Under the pieces are notes generated by a model. It saw only the letters and a list, made by a program, of their open reading frames with translations. It made no database searches and had not been told where the DNA came from. A stretch of 14,937 nucleotides of DNA from Caryophanales bacterium UBA3668 (lineage in GTDB: Bacteria > Bacillota_I > Bacilli_A > RFN20 > CAG-826): the NCBI GenBank assembly GCA_002373085.1, contig DFJP01000088.1, positions 1 to 14,937 on the forward strand, written 5' to 3'. This document shows positions 14,879 through 14,937 of this stretch, piece by piece (the stretch's first letter is position 1; every line of letters starts with the position of its first letter). Position numbers and translations under genes: made by a program.

Positions 14879-14937
14879 TTAGAAGAATCTTCCAACGATA
14901 TCTTTACTTGCCGCACAAGTATCTTCCATATCACCGA
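14879..14937 (-). CDS. C-terminal end of an unidentified gene running off the window
   Basis: The last 18 codons, ending in TAA at 14879-14881, translate to GDMEDTCAASKDIVGRFF. The frame is open to the window edge and is followed at once by a clean terminator, which supports a real gene end. The peptide looks like the C-terminal helix of a cytosolic protein. It is too short for me to name a family. Confidence 0.6.
   Translation of the reverse strand, partial: GDMEDTCAASKDIVGRFF

Noticed and set aside
2..14937. Mycoplasma code (TGA read as Trp)
   Set aside because: All long frames stay open under the standard code and their many Trp codons are TGG; no gene needs a TGA read as sense.

Overview
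The window is low-G+C DNA with tight gene packing, good Shine-Dalgarno (SD) sequences and many exported Ig-like, Listeria-Bacteroides-repeat and DUF6273 proteins. This suggests an uncultured gut-type low-G+C Gram-positive lineage (Bacilli or a Mollicutes-like relative such as the RF39 or Acholeplasma group). That placement is inferred from gene style; no rRNA or other marker is present. Tryptophan is read from TGG and no reading frame is broken by TGA, so the standard bacterial code fits. None of the intact genes ends in TGA. No tRNA, rRNA, CRISPR array, insertion sequence or phage gene was seen.

Layout: the left edge holds the 3' part of a plus-strand alpha/beta-hydrolase (2-739). It converges on everything else, which lies on the minus strand, and a perfect 11-bp bidirectional terminator (756-786) separates the two. 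Reading leftward from the right edge (minus-strand direction): the last 18 codons of an unidentified gene with a terminator; about 480 bases without a recognised gene but with several dyads; an 877-residue surface protein (11765-14398) with Ig-like, beta-sandwich and OB-like modules and a C-terminal membrane tail without LPXTG; a terminator; a tight three-gene set of exported proteins (177, 701 and 298 residues), the 701-residue one a lipoprotein with two Listeria-Bacteroides repeats and a DUF6273 domain; a second set of three (YhhN/TMEM86-like membrane protein, metallophosphoesterase lipoprotein, 8-TM protein) ending in a strong terminator; then surE, a 916-residue membrane-anchored repeat protein, and class II fructose-bisphosphate aldolase.

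The window is dominated by the cell envelope: seven of the twelve genes encode proteins with signal peptides, lipoboxes or membrane segments. Only the aldolase (glycolysis) and SurE (nucleotide or phosphate housekeeping) are clearly cytosolic. The YhhN, phosphoesterase and 8-TM genes could cooperate in membrane-lipid or phosphate metabolism, but this is inferred only from adjacency.

The points most worth a second look are: (1) surE is interrupted by a single in-frame TAA, yet the rest of the SurE C-terminus continues in the same frame and the next gene's SD overlaps its true end; (2) the 916-residue protein carries about twelve degenerate copies of a 35-41-residue repeat of no family I recognise; (3) one beta-sandwich module appears to occur three times across two neighbouring surface genes; and (4) the 877-residue protein ends in a helical domain plus TM-Arg-rich tail lacking a sortase motif.
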